Positions 40,271 to 50,654 of a stretch of DNA of 64,000 bases are shown here, piece after piece. The DNA comes from Senegalimassilia anaerobia JC110 (GTDB taxonomy: Bacteria > Actinomycetota > Coriobacteriia > Coriobacteriales > Eggerthellaceae): the NCBI RefSeq assembly GCF_000236865.1, contig NZ_HE611014.1, positions 417,662 through 481,661 on the forward strand, read 5' to 3'. A program made the translations under genes and the position numbers. The notes below the pieces were generated by a model. That model ran no database searches. It was not told the origin of the DNA and saw only the letters and a program-made list of their open reading frames with translations. Numbering within the stretch: the first letter of the stretch is position 1; every line of letters starts with the position of its first letter.

Positions 40271-41005
40271 ATGCCCACGCAACGGAGTTCGATTTCCGAT
40301 TCGGCGACGGCTGCAAAGCCTGCCGCAGCGAGGCCGGCAACCGGCGCATCGCCCGCCGCAGCCTGTTCGGAAGCGAAGCCTGAGGCGGCCAAGCCCGCGC
40401 CGTTCGCCGTCGAAGATCGGCGCATCACGCGCTCGAAGCGCGCGCTGCGCGATGCGCTCGTCGAGCTGATCGAGGAACGCGGCCTGACCAACTTCAGCGC
40501 CAGCGACCTGTGCGCCCGCGCGGACCTCAACCGCGGCACGCTGTACAACAACTTCGGCGACATGGAGGGCCTGCTCGCCGCCCTTGAGGACGACATCATG
40601 GACGACTTGGAAAGCCTCCAGTCATGCATGCAGCGGCTCAGCCTGAAGGACGTGCTGCGCTACCGCGTGAACAAGAAGCCCATGCCGTTTTTGGTGGGCC
40701 TGTTCGACTACCTGCGCGAACAGGGCGACTTCCTGCACGCGATCATGGGCCCGAAAGGCGACCCGAGCTTCGGCCCGCGCGTGCGCGACGCCGTGTGCAC
40801 CGAGATCATCCAAACCATCCTGCACGAGCGTTACCGCAACGACCCCTCGCCGTTCGTGCAATATTATGTGGCGTTCTACGCCAGCGCGTATCTAGGGGTA
40901 ATCACCCATTGGATCGAAACGGGCATGAAGGAAAGCTCGCAGGAGATGGCCCTTGTGGCCATGCGCCTGTTCTTCATCAAACCCGGCGACCCCATTCGAC
41001 TGTAA
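40271..41005 (+). CDS. TetR/AcrR family transcriptional regulator
   Basis: The 244-residue protein has a TetR helix-turn-helix at about residues 55-105 (SKRALRDALVELIEERG, then ASDLCARADLNRGTLYNNFG) and an all-alpha C-terminal domain like those of Firmicutes TetR proteins. The first 45 residues are a low-complexity Ala/Pro/Ser/Lys leader. GGAAGGGGGG lies upstream. It ends 15 bp before the dehydratase-activase gene, so it may regulate it; the ligand is unknown. Confidence 0.85.
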   Translation: MPTQRSSISDSATAAKPAAARPATGASPAAACSEAKPEAAKPAPFAVEDRRITRSKRALRDALVELIEERGLTNFSASDLCARADLNRGTLYNNFGDMEGLLAALEDDIMDDLESLQSCMQRLSLKDVLRYRVNKKPMPFLVGLFDYLREQGDFLHAIMGPKGDPSFGPRVRDAVCTEIIQTILHERYRNDPSPFVQYYVAFYASAYLGVITHWIETGMKESSQEMALVAMRLFFIKPGDPIRL

Positions 41006-41020
41006 GGAATTAGGCGGAAC

Positions 41021-44000
41021 ATGAGCGAGAACAACCAGAACGAGAACCTGCATATCGGCATCGACGTGGGATCCACCACGGTCAAACTTGCCATCTTGGA
41101 TGACGCGGACCAGATCCGCTACGCGGTGTACCGCCGTCATCACGCTGACGTGCGCGCCACCATCGTCGAGGTGCTGTCCGAGGCTGCGCGCGACTTCGGA
41201 GACAAGCGCATGACCATCGCCATCACCGGATCGGGCGGCCTGCTTCTGGCCCAATGGCTGGGCATCGAGTTCGTGCAGGAGGTCATCGCCAGCAAAACCG
41301 CCGTCGAAACCTTCATCCCGAAAACCGACGTGGCCATCGAGCTGGGCGGCGAGGACGCGAAGATCATCTACTTCGACAACGGCATCGAGCAGCGCATGAA
41401 CGGCACGTGCGCCGGCGGCACCGGCGCGTTCATCGATCAGATGGCGGCGCTCTTGAACACTGACGCCGGTGGCCTCAACGAGCTGGCGCAGCATGCCACC
41501 ACCATCTATCCCATCGCCAGCCGCTGCGGCGTGTTCGCGAAAACCGACGTGCAGCCGCTGCTTAACGAAGGCGCGCGCCGCGAGGACATCGCCGCGTCCA
41601 TCTTCCAGTCCGTGGTCACGCAGACCATCTCCGGCCTGGCGTGCGGCCGCCCCATCCGCGGCTACGTGGCCTTCCTGGGCGGTCCGCTGCAGTACCTGCC
41701 TGAGCTGCGCAAACGCTTCTACGAAACGCTGAATCTGGACGAGGAGCACCGCATCGTCCCGCAAAACGCCCACCTGTTCGTGGCCGGCGGCTGCGCCATC
41801 GCCGGCGCGGCCAGCGAGACGGTGAAGGCCGAGCTGCTCTCCGACGTGCTCGAGCGCCTGAAGAACCTCGGCGACATCCAGGGCAGCGAGGTCGTGCGCC
41901 TGCCCCCGCTGTTCGCCGACCAGGCCGAGTTGGACGAGTTCAACGCCCGCCACGCCGGTGAGCGCGTGCCCCGCGGCGACCTTGCCGGCTACCGCGGCAC
42001 CGCCTTCCTGGGCATCGACGCCGGCTCCACCACGTTCAAGGCCGCGCTTATCGGCCGGGACGGCGAGCTGCTGTGGACCCATTACGTGTCGAACAAGGGC
42101 GACGTGCTCGGCTGCGCGAAGGCCGCCATCGCCAAACTCTACCGCGAGCTTCCGCGCGACGCCGCCGGCAACCCGCTGGTGACCATCGGCCACTCCACGG
42201 TCACGGGCTACGGCGAGCACCTGCTGCTTGAGGCACTGCGCGTGGACTCGGGCGAGATCGAGACGGTCGCGCACCTGCGCGGCGCGCAGGAGATGCTGCC
42301 GGGCGTGGAGTTCATCCTGGACATCGGCGGCCAGGACATGAAGTGCCTGCGCGTGAAAGACGGCGTCATCGACCACATCATGCTCAACGAGGCGTGCTCC
42401 TCGGGCTGCGGCAGCTTCATCGAAAGCTTCGCCAGCGGCCTGAACCTGGACGTGTCCGAGTTCGCGAAGACCGCCATCGGCGCGGAAAACCCCGTCGACC
42501 TGGGCAGCCGCTGCACCGTGTTCATGAACAGCCGCGTGAAGCAGGCGCAGAAGGAGGGCGCCACCGTCGGCGACATCGCCGCGGGCCTGGCCATCTCGGT
42601 CATCAAGAACGCCCTGTTCAAGGTCATCAAGATCCGCGATCCGCACGACGTGGGCAACAAGGTCATCGTGCAGGGCGGCACATTCCTCAACGACGCCGTG
42701 CTGCGCGCCTTCGAGCAGCTCTCAGGCGTGAACGCCGTGCGTCCCGACATCGCCGGCAACATGGGCGCGTTCGGTGCGGCGCTTTTGGCCCGCGACCGCT
42801 TCAGCCGTCAGGATTTCCAGGTTAGCGGCCTGCTGTCCCTTGATGCGCTCGAGGCGCTCGCCCCCACGCACAGGACCGTGCGTTGCAAGGCGTGCTCGAA
42901 CCACTGCCTGCTCACCGTCAACGACTTCGGCGTCGACGAGGCCACGGGCAAGCATCGCCGCTTCATCACGGGCAATCGCTGCGAGAAGGGCGCCGGCGCG
43001 CTTGGCCAGGCGACGAAGGCCGACAAGGTCCCCAACCTGTTCGAGTACAAGTCCAAGCGCCTGTTCGACCACTACACGCCGCTGGCGGAGCAGGATGCGC
43101 CGCGCGGCACCGTGGGCATTCCGCGCGCGCTGAACATGTACGAGAACTACCCGTTCTGGTTCACTTTCTTCACGAAGCTGGGCTGGCGCGTGGTGCTCTC
43201 GGACCCGTCCACGAAGAAAACCTATGAGGCCGGCATCGAGTCCATGCCGTCGGAGAGCGTGTGCTACCCGGCGAAGCTCTCGCACGGCCACATCATGAAC
43301 CTGCTGGACAAGCATCCCGACTTCATCTGGTTCCCCTGCAGCAAGTGGGAGCGCCAGGAGGACGAGGGCGCCGGCAACCACTTCAACTGCCCCATCGTGG
43401 CCAGCTACGCCGAGGCGCTGCGTCTCAACATCGATGAGCTGCGCGACTCCGACACGCAGTTCCTGAACCCGTGGCTGCCCTACGATAAGAAGGAGCACCT
43501 GAAGAAGCGCCTGTTCGTGGAGCTGATCCAGGCGCATCCCGAACTGTGCGGCAAGGGCATGGCAGCGCCCACGCAGGCCGAGGTCGACGCCGCGGTCGAC
43601 GCCGCATGGGCCGAGGACGAGGCGTTCAAGGCCGATATCCGCGAGAAGGGCGCCGAGACGCTGCTGTGGATGGAGAAGACCCACACGCACGGCATCGTGC
43701 TCGCCGGCCGCCCGTACCACAACGACCCCGAGATCAACCACGCCATCCCCGAGCTTCTGACAAGCTTCGGCCTGGCCGTGCTCACCGAGGACTCCATCGC
43801 GCACCTGGGCACGCTTGAGCGCCCCATCCGCCTGGTGGACCAGTGGATGTACCACACGCGCCTGTACGCCGCGGCGAAGGTGGCGTCGGAGCGCAAGGAC
43901 CTCGACCTCATCCAGCTGAACAGCTTCGGCTGCGGCCTTGACGCGCTGACCACCGACCAGGTGCAGGAGATCTTGGAGCAGGCGGGCAAGGTGTACACCG

Positions 44001-45673
44001 TGCTGAAGATCGACGAGGTGTCGAACCTCGGCGCCGCGCGCATCCGCGTGCGCAGCCTGCTTGCGGCCCTGAAGGACCAGGCCGATGAGGAGGCCGAGGC
44101 CCGGGCTGCCGAGCAGGCGCGCAACGCCGCGGGCTGCGGCGCATGCAGCCTGGACGTGGAGCAGCTGCTGGCCGAGGCCGAGGAGCGCGCGGCGGGCAAG
44201 CAGGCCGGCGGCGCCGATGCCGAGGCCGTGCAGGCCGCGGCGGCCGCCATCAAGCCGCCCGCAAGCTTCACGGAAAAGGCCGCGCCCGAGGTGCAGGCCG
44301 AGTTCAAGCAGCGCGAAAGCGGTGCCTCGACGGAGTTCCCGCGCGCCCAGTTCACCGAGGAGATGCGCGATGCGGGCTACACCATCCTGGCCCCGCAGAT
44401 GGCGCCGTACCACTTCGAGCTGCTCGTGCCCATCTTCGAGCGCTTCGGCTACAACGTGGAGCTGCTGCCCTCCGTGGACCACGGTGCGGTGGACGCGGGC
44501 CTGAAGTACGTGAACAACGACATCTGCTATCCGTCCATCCTGGTCACGGGCCAGATCATGGAAGCGGTCATGTCCGGCAAGTACGACACCGACAAGCTGG
44601 CCGTGCTCATCACGCAGACCGGCGGCGGCTGCCGTGCCACGAACTACATCTCGCTCATCCGCAAGGCGCTCAAGTCGGTGGGCCTGTCGCATATCCCGGT
44701 CATCGCCATCAGCTTCAAGGACTTGGGCGAGGTCAACCCCGGCTTCTCCATCACGCCGGCCATGCTCTACCAGGCGGTTTCCGCGCTGCAGTACGGCGAC
44801 CTGCTCATGATGTGCCTGTACCGCACGCGTCCCTACGAGGTTGAGCCCGGCAGCGCAAACGCCCTGTTCGACCACTGGATGACCGAGTGCAAGCGCCAGC
44901 TTGCGCGCGGCGTGAAGCGCGGCGAGTTCAAGCGCACGGTCAAGCAGATCGTCGAGGACTTCGACACGCTGCCCTTGCAGGGCGAGGGAACCAAGCCGCG
45001 CGTCGGCGTGGTCGGTGAGATCTTGGTGAAGTTCCACCCCACGGCGAACAACCAGATCGTCGACGTCATCGAGCGCGAGGGCTGCGAGGCCGTGGTGCCG
45101 GGGCTCATCGAGTTCTTCCTGTTCGGCGCGGCAGGCGGCATCTTCCAGAAGGACCCGCTCGGCCGTTCGGCCAAGGGCGCGTTCGGCAGCAAGATCGCCC
45201 TGCAGGTGGTGAAGGCCCTGCGCGCGCCGGTGACCAAGGCGCTCGAGGAGTCCACGCGCTTCAACCCGCCGGCGAGCATCTACGAGCTGGCCGAGTACGC
45301 GAGCGAGATCTTGAGCCTGTGCAACTCCATGGGCGAAGGTTGGCTGCTCACGGCCGAGATGGTGGAGCTCATCCGCACGGGCGCGCCGAACGTGGTGTGC
45401 ACGCAGCCGTTCGCCTGCTTGCCGAACCACGTGGTGGGCAAGGCGGTCATCAAGGAGCTGCGCCGCCGTTACCCGGAGAGCAACATCGTGGCCGTCGACT
45501 ACGACCCCGGTGCGTCCGAGGTCAACCAGCTCAACCGCATCAAGCTCATGATCGCGGTGGCGAAGAGCAACCTGGCCGACAAGGAGGCCGAGGCCCGCGC
45601 CGCCCGCACGGCGGCTGCAACGCCGGCGGTCGAGGAAGCCGGCGCGCTCGATGTGCAGGAAACGAGGGCGTGA
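41021..45673 (+). CDS. Giant acyl-CoA dehydratase activase-related protein
   Basis: The 1550-residue protein fuses the parts of a 2-hydroxyacyl-CoA dehydratase activator system. Two BcrAD/BadFG-type ATPase domains come first ([13 protein letters not shown] near residue 10, [15 protein letters not shown] near 330), each with an acidic-phosphate binding core. Cysteines for a bridging 4Fe-4S cluster appear in [11 protein letters not shown] and [11 protein letters not shown]. From about 680 a DUF2229-type region follows ([17 protein letters not shown]). The C-terminal third resembles HgdB-like dehydratase subunits ([24 protein letters not shown]). Such proteins are common in anaerobes, and their real substrates are mostly unknown. 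It overlaps rsmI by one base. Confidence 0.88.
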   Translation: MSENNQNENLHIGIDVGSTTVKLAILDDADQIRYAVYRRHHADVRATIVEVLSEAARDFGDKRMTIAITGSGGLLLAQWLGIEFVQEVIASKTAVETFIPKTDVAIELGGEDAKIIYFDNGIEQRMNGTCAGGTGAFIDQMAALLNTDAGGLNELAQHATTIYPIASRCGVFAKTDVQPLLNEGARREDIAASIFQSVVTQTISGLACGRPIRGYVAFLGGPLQYLPELRKRFYETLNLDEEHRIVPQNAHLFVAGGCAIAGAASETVKAELLSDVLERLKNLGDIQGSEVVRLPPLFADQAELDEFNARHAGERVPRGDLAGYRGTAFLGIDAGSTTFKAALIGRDGELLWTHYVSNKGDVLGCAKAAIAKLYRELPRDAAGNPLVTIGHSTVTGYGEHLLLEALRVDSGEIETVAHLRGAQEMLPGVEFILDIGGQDMKCLRVKDGVIDHIMLNEACSSGCGSFIESFASGLNLDVSEFAKTAIGAENPVDLGSRCTVFMNSRVKQAQKEGATVGDIAAGLAISVIKNALFKVIKIRDPHDVGNKVIVQGGTFLNDAVLRAFEQLSGVNAVRPDIAGNMGAFGAALLARDRFSRQDFQVSGLLSLDALEALAPTHRTVRCKACSNHCLLTVNDFGVDEATGKHRRFITGNRCEKGAGALGQATKADKVPNLFEYKSKRLFDHYTPLAEQDAPRGTVGIPRALNMYENYPFWFTFFTKLGWRVVLSDPSTKKTYEAGIESMPSESVCYPAKLSHGHIMNLLDKHPDFIWFPCSKWERQEDEGAGNHFNCPIVASYAEALRLNIDELRDSDTQFLNPWLPYDKKEHLKKRLFVELIQAHPELCGKGMAAPTQAEVDAAVDAAWAEDEAFKADIREKGAETLLWMEKTHTHGIVLAGRPYHNDPEINHAIPELLTSFGLAVLTEDSIAHLGTLERPIRLVDQWMYHTRLYAAAKVASERKDLDLIQLNSFGCGLDALTTDQVQEILEQAGKVYTVLKIDEVSNLGAARIRVRSLLAALKDQADEEAEARAAEQARNAAGCGACSLDVEQLLAEAEERAAGKQAGGADAEAVQAAAAAIKPPASFTEKAAPEVQAEFKQRESGASTEFPRAQFTEEMRDAGYTILAPQMAPYHFELLVPIFERFGYNVELLPSVDHGAVDAGLKYVNNDICYPSILVTGQIMEAVMSGKYDTDKLAVLITQTGGGCRATNYISLIRKALKSVGLSHIPVIAISFKDLGEVNPGFSITPAMLYQAVSALQYGDLLMMCLYRTRPYEVEPGSANALFDHWMTECKRQLARGVKRGEFKRTVKQIVEDFDTLPLQGEGTKPRVGVVGEILVKFHPTANNQIVDVIEREGCEAVVPGLIEFFLFGAAGGIFQKDPLGRSAKGAFGSKIALQVVKALRAPVTKALEESTRFNPPASIYELAEYASEILSLCNSMGEGWLLTAEMVELIRTGAPNVVCTQPFACLPNHVVGKAVIKELRRRYPESNIVAVDYDPGASEVNQLNRIKLMIAVAKSNLADKEAEARAARTAAATPAVEEAGALDVQETRA

Positions 45674-46521
45674 TGGCTGGCAAGCTGATCATCTGCCCGA
45701 CGCCCATCGGCAACCTGGGCGACATGCCGCAGCGCGCGCTTGACGCGCTGACCAGCGCCGATGTGGTGTGCGCGGAGGATACGCGCGTCACCGGCAAGCT
45801 GTTGGCGGCGTTCGGCATCGGCAAGCGCCTGGAACGTCTTGACGAGGCGCTCATCGGCTCTCGCGCTGACGGTATCGTGGCGCGCGTGGAGGCGGGCGAG
45901 GTCATCGCGTACTGCAGCGATGCCGGCATGCCGGGCGTGTCCGACCCGGGTCTGCGCCTGGTGCGCGCATGCCGGGAGGCGGGCGCGCCGGTGGAGGTGC
46001 TGCCCGGGCCTACGGCAACGGCCACGGCGTATGTGGCCAGCGGTTGCACGAACCCGCGCTTCTACTTCGGCGGCTTCTTCCCGCGCAAGGCCGGCGAGCA
46101 GAAGGCGGCGCTCGATGCGGTGCGCACGCTGGATGCGGCGCTTATCTATTACGAAAGCCCGAACCGCATCGCCGGGGCGCTGGCGGCGCTTGCCGAGGCC
46201 TTCCCGCTACGCGAGGCGGCCGTGTGCCGCGAGCTCACGAAGCTGCATGAGGAAGTGGTGCGCGACACGCTGCCCGCGCTGCGCGACGAGTTCGCCGCAC
46301 GCGAGGCGGCCGGCGGCATCAAGGGCGAGATCGTCATCGTGATCGACGGGCCCAGCGAGGCGGAGGGGCAGGCCGCTCAGGAAAGCGCCGAGGATTCCGC
46401 CCGCGTCCGTGCCGCCCAGCTCAAGGCCGAGGGCGCGCGCAACAAGGACATCGCCAAAACGCTGGCAGCCGAGTTCGGCCTGCCGCGCAACGCCGCGTAC
46501 GAGATCGCGCTGGAGGCGTAG
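45673..46521 (+). CDS. rsmI: 16S rRNA (cytidine(1402)-2'-O)-methyltransferase
   Basis: The 282-residue SAM-dependent enzyme methylates the ribose of C1402 in the 16S rRNA decoding centre. It shows CPTPIGNLGDMPQRAL at the start, VVCAEDTR, YCSDAGMPGVSDPG and LPGPTA, all diagnostic of RsmI. The C-terminal tail carries the small helical domain ending in EFGLPRNAAYEIAL. ATG 45673 overlaps the upstream TGA (TGATG), so translation is coupled. An upstream extension of the open frame is spurious. Confidence 0.95.
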   Translation: MAGKLIICPTPIGNLGDMPQRALDALTSADVVCAEDTRVTGKLLAAFGIGKRLERLDEALIGSRADGIVARVEAGEVIAYCSDAGMPGVSDPGLRLVRACREAGAPVEVLPGPTATATAYVASGCTNPRFYFGGFFPRKAGEQKAALDAVRTLDAALIYYESPNRIAGALAALAEAFPLREAAVCRELTKLHEEVVRDTLPALRDEFAAREAAGGIKGEIVIVIDGPSEAEGQAAQESAEDSARVRAAQLKAEGARNKDIAKTLAAEFGLPRNAAYEIALEA

Positions 46522-46524
46522 GGC

Positions 46525-47322
46525 GTGGCCAGCGATAACCGTTCCGGCCCGGTGCGCACGCGCCGCGTGGACCCGGGCGAGCTCAAGCGTCAGGCGGCGG
46601 GCGGCTCGCGCGAGCGGGGCGCCGCGTCGCAGCGGCGTTCGGCCGCTTCCGGTCGCGGGAGCGGCGATGCGGGGAAGGTTGCGCCGCGACAACGTTCGTC
46701 GGGTGCCGGGCGCACGGTGGTCGGGGCAGGGAAGGCGGGTTCGCAAATCGTGCGTCGCAAGCCCGCGCGCGCAATGGCGCCCGAGGTGCTTTACGTTGAC
46801 GGCATCGAAGTGCGCTTGCAACGCAAAAAGGTGAAGAACCTCAACCTGCGCATCGCCCGCGACGGCGGCCATGTGGACGCATCCGCGCCCGCCTGGATGT
46901 CGCCGGCCGATGTGGCCGATTTCGTGCGTCGCAAGCACGATTGGATAGAAGCCCAGATGGAGCGCGTGTCCGCCACGCCCATGGCGCAGGCCTCGCAGGC
47001 GTCGAAAGCCGAGGTGGCGCAGTGGCGCGCGGTGGTGCAGGCCTGCGTGCCGGCGTTGGTGGCGGCATGGGAGCCCATCATGGGGGTGAAGGCTGGCCAG
47101 CTGGCATACCGCAACATGACCAGCCGCTGGGGCAGCTGCCAACCTTCCACGGGCCGCATCTGCATCAACGTGCGCTTGGCGCTCTACCCTCCGGAATGCC
47201 TGGAATACGTGGTGGTGCACGAGCTTTGCCACCTGTTGGAACGCGGCCACGGCCCAAGGTTCCACCAGCTCATGGACCGCTTCATGCCCGACTGGAAGCA
47301 GCGTCGCGACAAACTGCGGTAG
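46525..47322 (+). CDS. YgjP-like (DUF45) metallopeptidase
   Basis: The 265-residue protein carries the YgjP/SprT-like metallopeptidase domain at about residues 90-262, with the zinc motif VVHELCHLLERGHGPRF and the upstream SRWGSCQP motif. Its physiological substrate is unknown. The first 80 residues are a basic, Arg/Gly/Ser-rich disordered leader uncommon in the family. It begins with GTG at 46525, three bases after rsmI, so it is in the same operon. Confidence 0.85.
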   Translation: MASDNRSGPVRTRRVDPGELKRQAAGGSRERGAASQRRSAASGRGSGDAGKVAPRQRSSGAGRTVVGAGKAGSQIVRRKPARAMAPEVLYVDGIEVRLQRKKVKNLNLRIARDGGHVDASAPAWMSPADVADFVRRKHDWIEAQMERVSATPMAQASQASKAEVAQWRAVVQACVPALVAAWEPIMGVKAGQLAYRNMTSRWGSCQPSTGRICINVRLALYPPECLEYVVVHELCHLLERGHGPRFHQLMDRFMPDWKQRRDKLR

Positions 47323-47521
47323 GGGGCGCTGCTCCGGCACCTCTCCCGTTGGCGATGTGCGAGGCGATCGTGGGCGGGGGAGACGTTTGGGAGAAGGCTT
47401 CCGTTTTCCGAGCATCCGTCCTGGACGCCCTCTCCGTCCTTTGTTTGCCTGGAAGGCCTCCTTCCGTGCGCGTTTCGTGCGCGGATGGTTGCGGGTGCGC
47501 TGCAACTGCTACCATCGCGGT

Positions 47522-49009
47522 ATGGATACGAACGAAACCTATTCCGGAGACGCGGCGAACGCGTCTCGTTTGAAAACCGCTGCGCAGGCAGCTGTAGCCG
47601 ATCCCGAACCCGATTCCGAACCCGAGCGCGACGGCTTGCCCCCGCGGCAGCGTCGCCTGGTGCTGGGCATCATGGTGTCGGGTACCACGGCGGCGTGCAT
47701 CTCCCAAAGCATGATGATCGCCGCGCTGCCGGCGGTCATGCACGAGTACGGCATCGGCGCAAGCTCCGGCCAGCTGCTCACCACGGCATACATTTTCGTA
47801 TTGGGCCTGATCAGCGCCATGACGGGTTATCTGATGAACCGGTTTGACTCCAAGAAACTGTTCTTCGCGTCCATGGCGTCGTTCGCCATCGGGTGCGCTG
47901 CGGCCATCTTCGCGCCGAACTATCCCTGCCTGCTGGCGGCGCGCCTGCTGCAGGCGGGCGGCGCCGGTATCTGCCTGCCGCTTGTGCAGCTGGTGGCGCT
48001 GAACATCTATCCGAAAAGCCAGTACGGCCAGGCCACGGCCATCGTGGGCATGATCATCGGGTTCGCGCCCGCCATCGGCCCGACCATCAGCGGCTTCCTC
48101 ATCGACGCGTGGGGCTGGCGCTCCATGTTCTGGATGCTCGGCGCCATCGCGCTTGCGGTGATGGTTCTGACGGTTCTGCTGCTCGACGACGTGGTGCGGC
48201 GCCCCGACCATCCGGGCCATTTCGACCTGGTGTCGGCGCTTCTATATTCCGGCGGCTTCGTGCTGGTGATGATCGCTGCCACCATGCTGGAATCGGGCGG
48301 GTCCGTGGGCGCGGGCTTCATCCTCCCGTTGTTGCTGGGCGTGGCCGGGCTTGTCGTGTTCGCGCGCCGTCAGCTGTGCGTTCCCGAACCGTTCCTGAGG
48401 CTGCAATGCTTTCGCGACAAGACGTTCGCCGTCTCCACGCTCATCGTCATCTGCGCGCACATGATGTTCATGGCGCCGTCGATCATGGTGCCGCTGTTCG
48501 TGCAGGATATCCAGGGGCTTTCGGCCACGGTGTCGGGCCTGACGCTTCTGCCCGGCGCCATCATGATGGGCGTGATGAACCCCATCACCGGGCGCTTGCT
48601 GGACCGTCGCGGCCCGCGCCCGCTTATCGTGGCAGGCTGCATCACGGTGCTTGCGGGCACGGTGGCGTTTGCCCTTATTCCCGCCAGCGCCCCCGAATGG
48701 GTTGTCACGGTGCTCTACGGCGTTCGCGTAACGGGCATCGCGTGCCTGATGATGCCGCTGACGGCATGGGCGTGCACCACGCTCGATCCCGACGAGCTGG
48801 CGCAGGCGTCGGCCATCATCACGTCCGCGCGACAACTCATCGGAAGCCTTTCGGCATCGGTGTTCATCGCCGCCATGGCGTTGACCTCGCAAAACGCGCT
48901 GGGCGTCGACCTCGGCGGCTTCGACTCCAGCTTCTGGCTGCAATGCGGAGTCCCCGTGCTGGCGTTCGTGCTGGGCATGTTCGTCTTGCCGGCGAAAGGG
49001 AAGCGCTAG
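47522..49009 (+). CDS. DHA2-family MFS drug efflux transporter
   Basis: The 495-residue protein has about 14 hydrophobic helices and the DHA2 hallmarks: SQSMMIAALPAV in helix 1, the TAYIFVLGLISAMTGYLMNR motif-A region, and motif C in GFAPAIGPTISGFLID. It is likely a proton-driven exporter of drugs or other small molecules. A hydrophilic 40-residue leader precedes helix 1. TACCAT at 47510-47515 stands six bases before the ATG, hinting at another leaderless transcript. It ends at a long bidirectional terminator after 211 bp. Confidence 0.88.
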   Translation: MDTNETYSGDAANASRLKTAAQAAVADPEPDSEPERDGLPPRQRRLVLGIMVSGTTAACISQSMMIAALPAVMHEYGIGASSGQLLTTAYIFVLGLISAMTGYLMNRFDSKKLFFASMASFAIGCAAAIFAPNYPCLLAARLLQAGGAGICLPLVQLVALNIYPKSQYGQATAIVGMIIGFAPAIGPTISGFLIDAWGWRSMFWMLGAIALAVMVLTVLLLDDVVRRPDHPGHFDLVSALLYSGGFVLVMIAATMLESGGSVGAGFILPLLLGVAGLVVFARRQLCVPEPFLRLQCFRDKTFAVSTLIVICAHMMFMAPSIMVPLFVQDIQGLSATVSGLTLLPGAIMMGVMNPITGRLLDRRGPRPLIVAGCITVLAGTVAFALIPASAPEWVVTVLYGVRVTGIACLMMPLTAWACTTLDPDELAQASAIITSARQLIGSLSASVFIAAMALTSQNALGVDLGGFDSSFWLQCGVPVLAFVLGMFVLPAKGKR

Positions 49010-49220
49010 AGGCAATCGGGCCGGCTTGCCGTTGCCTGGTGTTTGGCGGCGGATGGTGAAACCTCGGCACGAAAGCCCCGGTACGTGATGGCGAGTGCCT
49101 GGCAGATTCAGCGACGAAATGGCTCAGGGCTCGATGGCGGCAGGGCGGTGTGCCGTGCCGAAGAGCCCAGCGCCCAATAAGGAAAACCCAGCGCGTATGA
49201 CGGGGCCGGTCGCGCCATGC
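49010..49220. other. Intergenic region, nothing recognised
   Basis: This GC-rich spacer after the efflux gene has no open frame with coding character and no clear signal until the terminator at 49221. Confidence 0.4.
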
Positions 49221-49255
49221 AATAAGAAACCCGGCTCGTGGCCGGGTTTCTTATT
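49221..49255. terminator. Bidirectional terminator of the efflux and muralytic genes
   Basis: AATAAGAAACCCGGC and its exact complement form a 15-bp stem with loop TCGTG. The outer AAT/ATT pairs give T-rich exits on both strands. The stop codon of the minus-strand gene (49254-49256) overlaps the stem. Confidence 0.9.
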
Positions 49256-50414
49256 AGATCATATTCATCTGCGCAAGCGTTGCGTTGTACCAGTGCTCCC
49301 AGTTCGGCGGGCAGTACTTTTTGGCCGCTTCCACCGAGATGGTGTAGCCGTAGCCGCGGGCAAGGCCGGCAACGTGGTCGCGGATAGCCTCTTCCCAGCT
49401 TCCCCAGCTGCAGCCGCCCCAGCCCCAGGCGTTGCAGCTGCCGGAGCAGTACAGGCCCTTGGAGCTTTCGGTGTTGGAGATGGCGGGCGACCAACGCGGG
49501 TCCACGCCGTAATCCCAAGCGGCCTCGGCGAACACCTTGCCCGTGCCCGCCATGGGCGAACCAGCCAGATATGCGTCGATGCGGCCGGCCCACTGCGCCA
49601 CGAACACGTCGCGCTCGCTTGCCCAGTCGGCGCCGTCGTCGCTGGGCGCCTCCACGGTGCCCGCGGAAGAGCCGCCCGCTGTTTCGGCGGCAGCCGGGGC
49701 GCTGGCGGAATCTGCCTGCTCCTGCTTGTCGGCCTCCTTAGAGGCTTCGGCCTTCGCGGCCTCGGCTTCGGCGGCCTTTGCGGCCTCTTCAGCCTGGCGG
49801 GCGGCTTCCTCCTGCGCTTTGCGCTGGGCTTCCTGGCGCGCCTGCTGGGCGGCGGAAAGCGCCTGTTCGGCGTTGGCCGCCTCGGCGTCGGCGTCCTTCT
49901 TCGCCTGCGATAGGTCGCGATGCGTCTGGTCGAGCTCGTCCTTCAGTTCGCCAAGGCGCTTGATTTCGGCCTGGTTGCTGCTGTAGATGTGGGACACATA
50001 CTCAAGCGACGTGAGGAAATCCACGATATTATCGGAGCCGAGGACCATTTCCAGCAAGCCGGGCGTGGAAGCCTGGGTCTTGTACAGCTTTACCGCTGCA
50101 GCGGAGCTGCGCTCCTGCTGGGTGGGAAGGGTCTCCTCGATCTCAGCGATGCGCGCCTCGTTGTCGGCGATCTGCCGGTTCAGGTCGTCGATGCGGCTTA
50201 TGGCCTGGTCGTATTCGGCGGCAGTGCGCTCGACCTCTTGCTGTGCGGCGTCGGCCTGCACGTTCGTGTCGATGTCCTCTGCCCATGCGGTTCGCTGAGC
50301 CATGCCCGCGACCGGCACGCTTGCGAAGGCCAGCGTCGCGCTCAAGGCGACGGCCAGCGGCAAGCGGTGGCGAGGGCGGCTGCTCGGGTTCGTTTGAAGT
50401 TTGTTAGAAAACAT
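49254..50414 (-). CDS. Secreted coiled-coil protein with a lysozyme-like domain
   Basis: The 386-residue protein has a signal peptide (residues about 1-45, ending AWA), a long PcsB/CwlO-like coiled coil (about 50-235, including IDDLNRQIADNEARIAEIEE and an Ala/Glu-rich stretch), a Ser/Ala linker, and a C-terminal lysozyme-like domain from about 275. That domain shows the NTESSKG segment with the likely catalytic Glu and NAWGWGGCSWGSWEEAI. It probably cleaves or trims peptidoglycan, with the coiled coil as regulator, as proposed for PcsB-type proteins. Four Cys residues in the last domain could form disulfides. Confidence 0.8.
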   Translation of the reverse strand: MFSNKLQTNPSSRPRHRLPLAVALSATLAFASVPVAGMAQRTAWAEDIDTNVQADAAQQEVERTAAEYDQAISRIDDLNRQIADNEARIAEIEETLPTQQERSSAAAVKLYKTQASTPGLLEMVLGSDNIVDFLTSLEYVSHIYSSNQAEIKRLGELKDELDQTHRDLSQAKKDADAEAANAEQALSAAQQARQEAQRKAQEEAARQAEEAAKAAEAEAAKAEASKEADKQEQADSASAPAAAETAGGSSAGTVEAPSDDGADWASERDVFVAQWAGRIDAYLAGSPMAGTGKVFAEAAWDYGVDPRWSPAISNTESSKGLYCSGSCNAWGWGGCSWGSWEEAIRDHVAGLARGYGYTISVEAAKKYCPPNWEHWYNATLAQMNMI

Positions 50415-50654
50415 CCGCCATCCTTCGATTTATAACAATTAGCATTGATTATACCGGTCGGATATGTTCAAAACGTGCCGCTCATTAAACGTGCACAAGC
50501 GCTCGAGCCCGCCGGATCGCCCGATGATTGCGTGGTGGCGGACTTGGGGGCAAGCTTCGCGCCGTCCCCGCGTGGTACAATCGGGGGCACTGCGAAAACC
50601 TAGGTTGGCGGGGCATCATTCGCCCGACTGCGGCCGCGAGCAAAAGGAAGCACC

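Noticed and set aside
42722-45430. 902-codon antisense frame over the dehydratase activase
   Set aside because: Shadow frame with no recognisable domain.
50415-50654. T-box leader for metG
   Set aside because: No T-box conserved sequence or terminator/antiterminator pair was found between the putative -10 box and the ATG.
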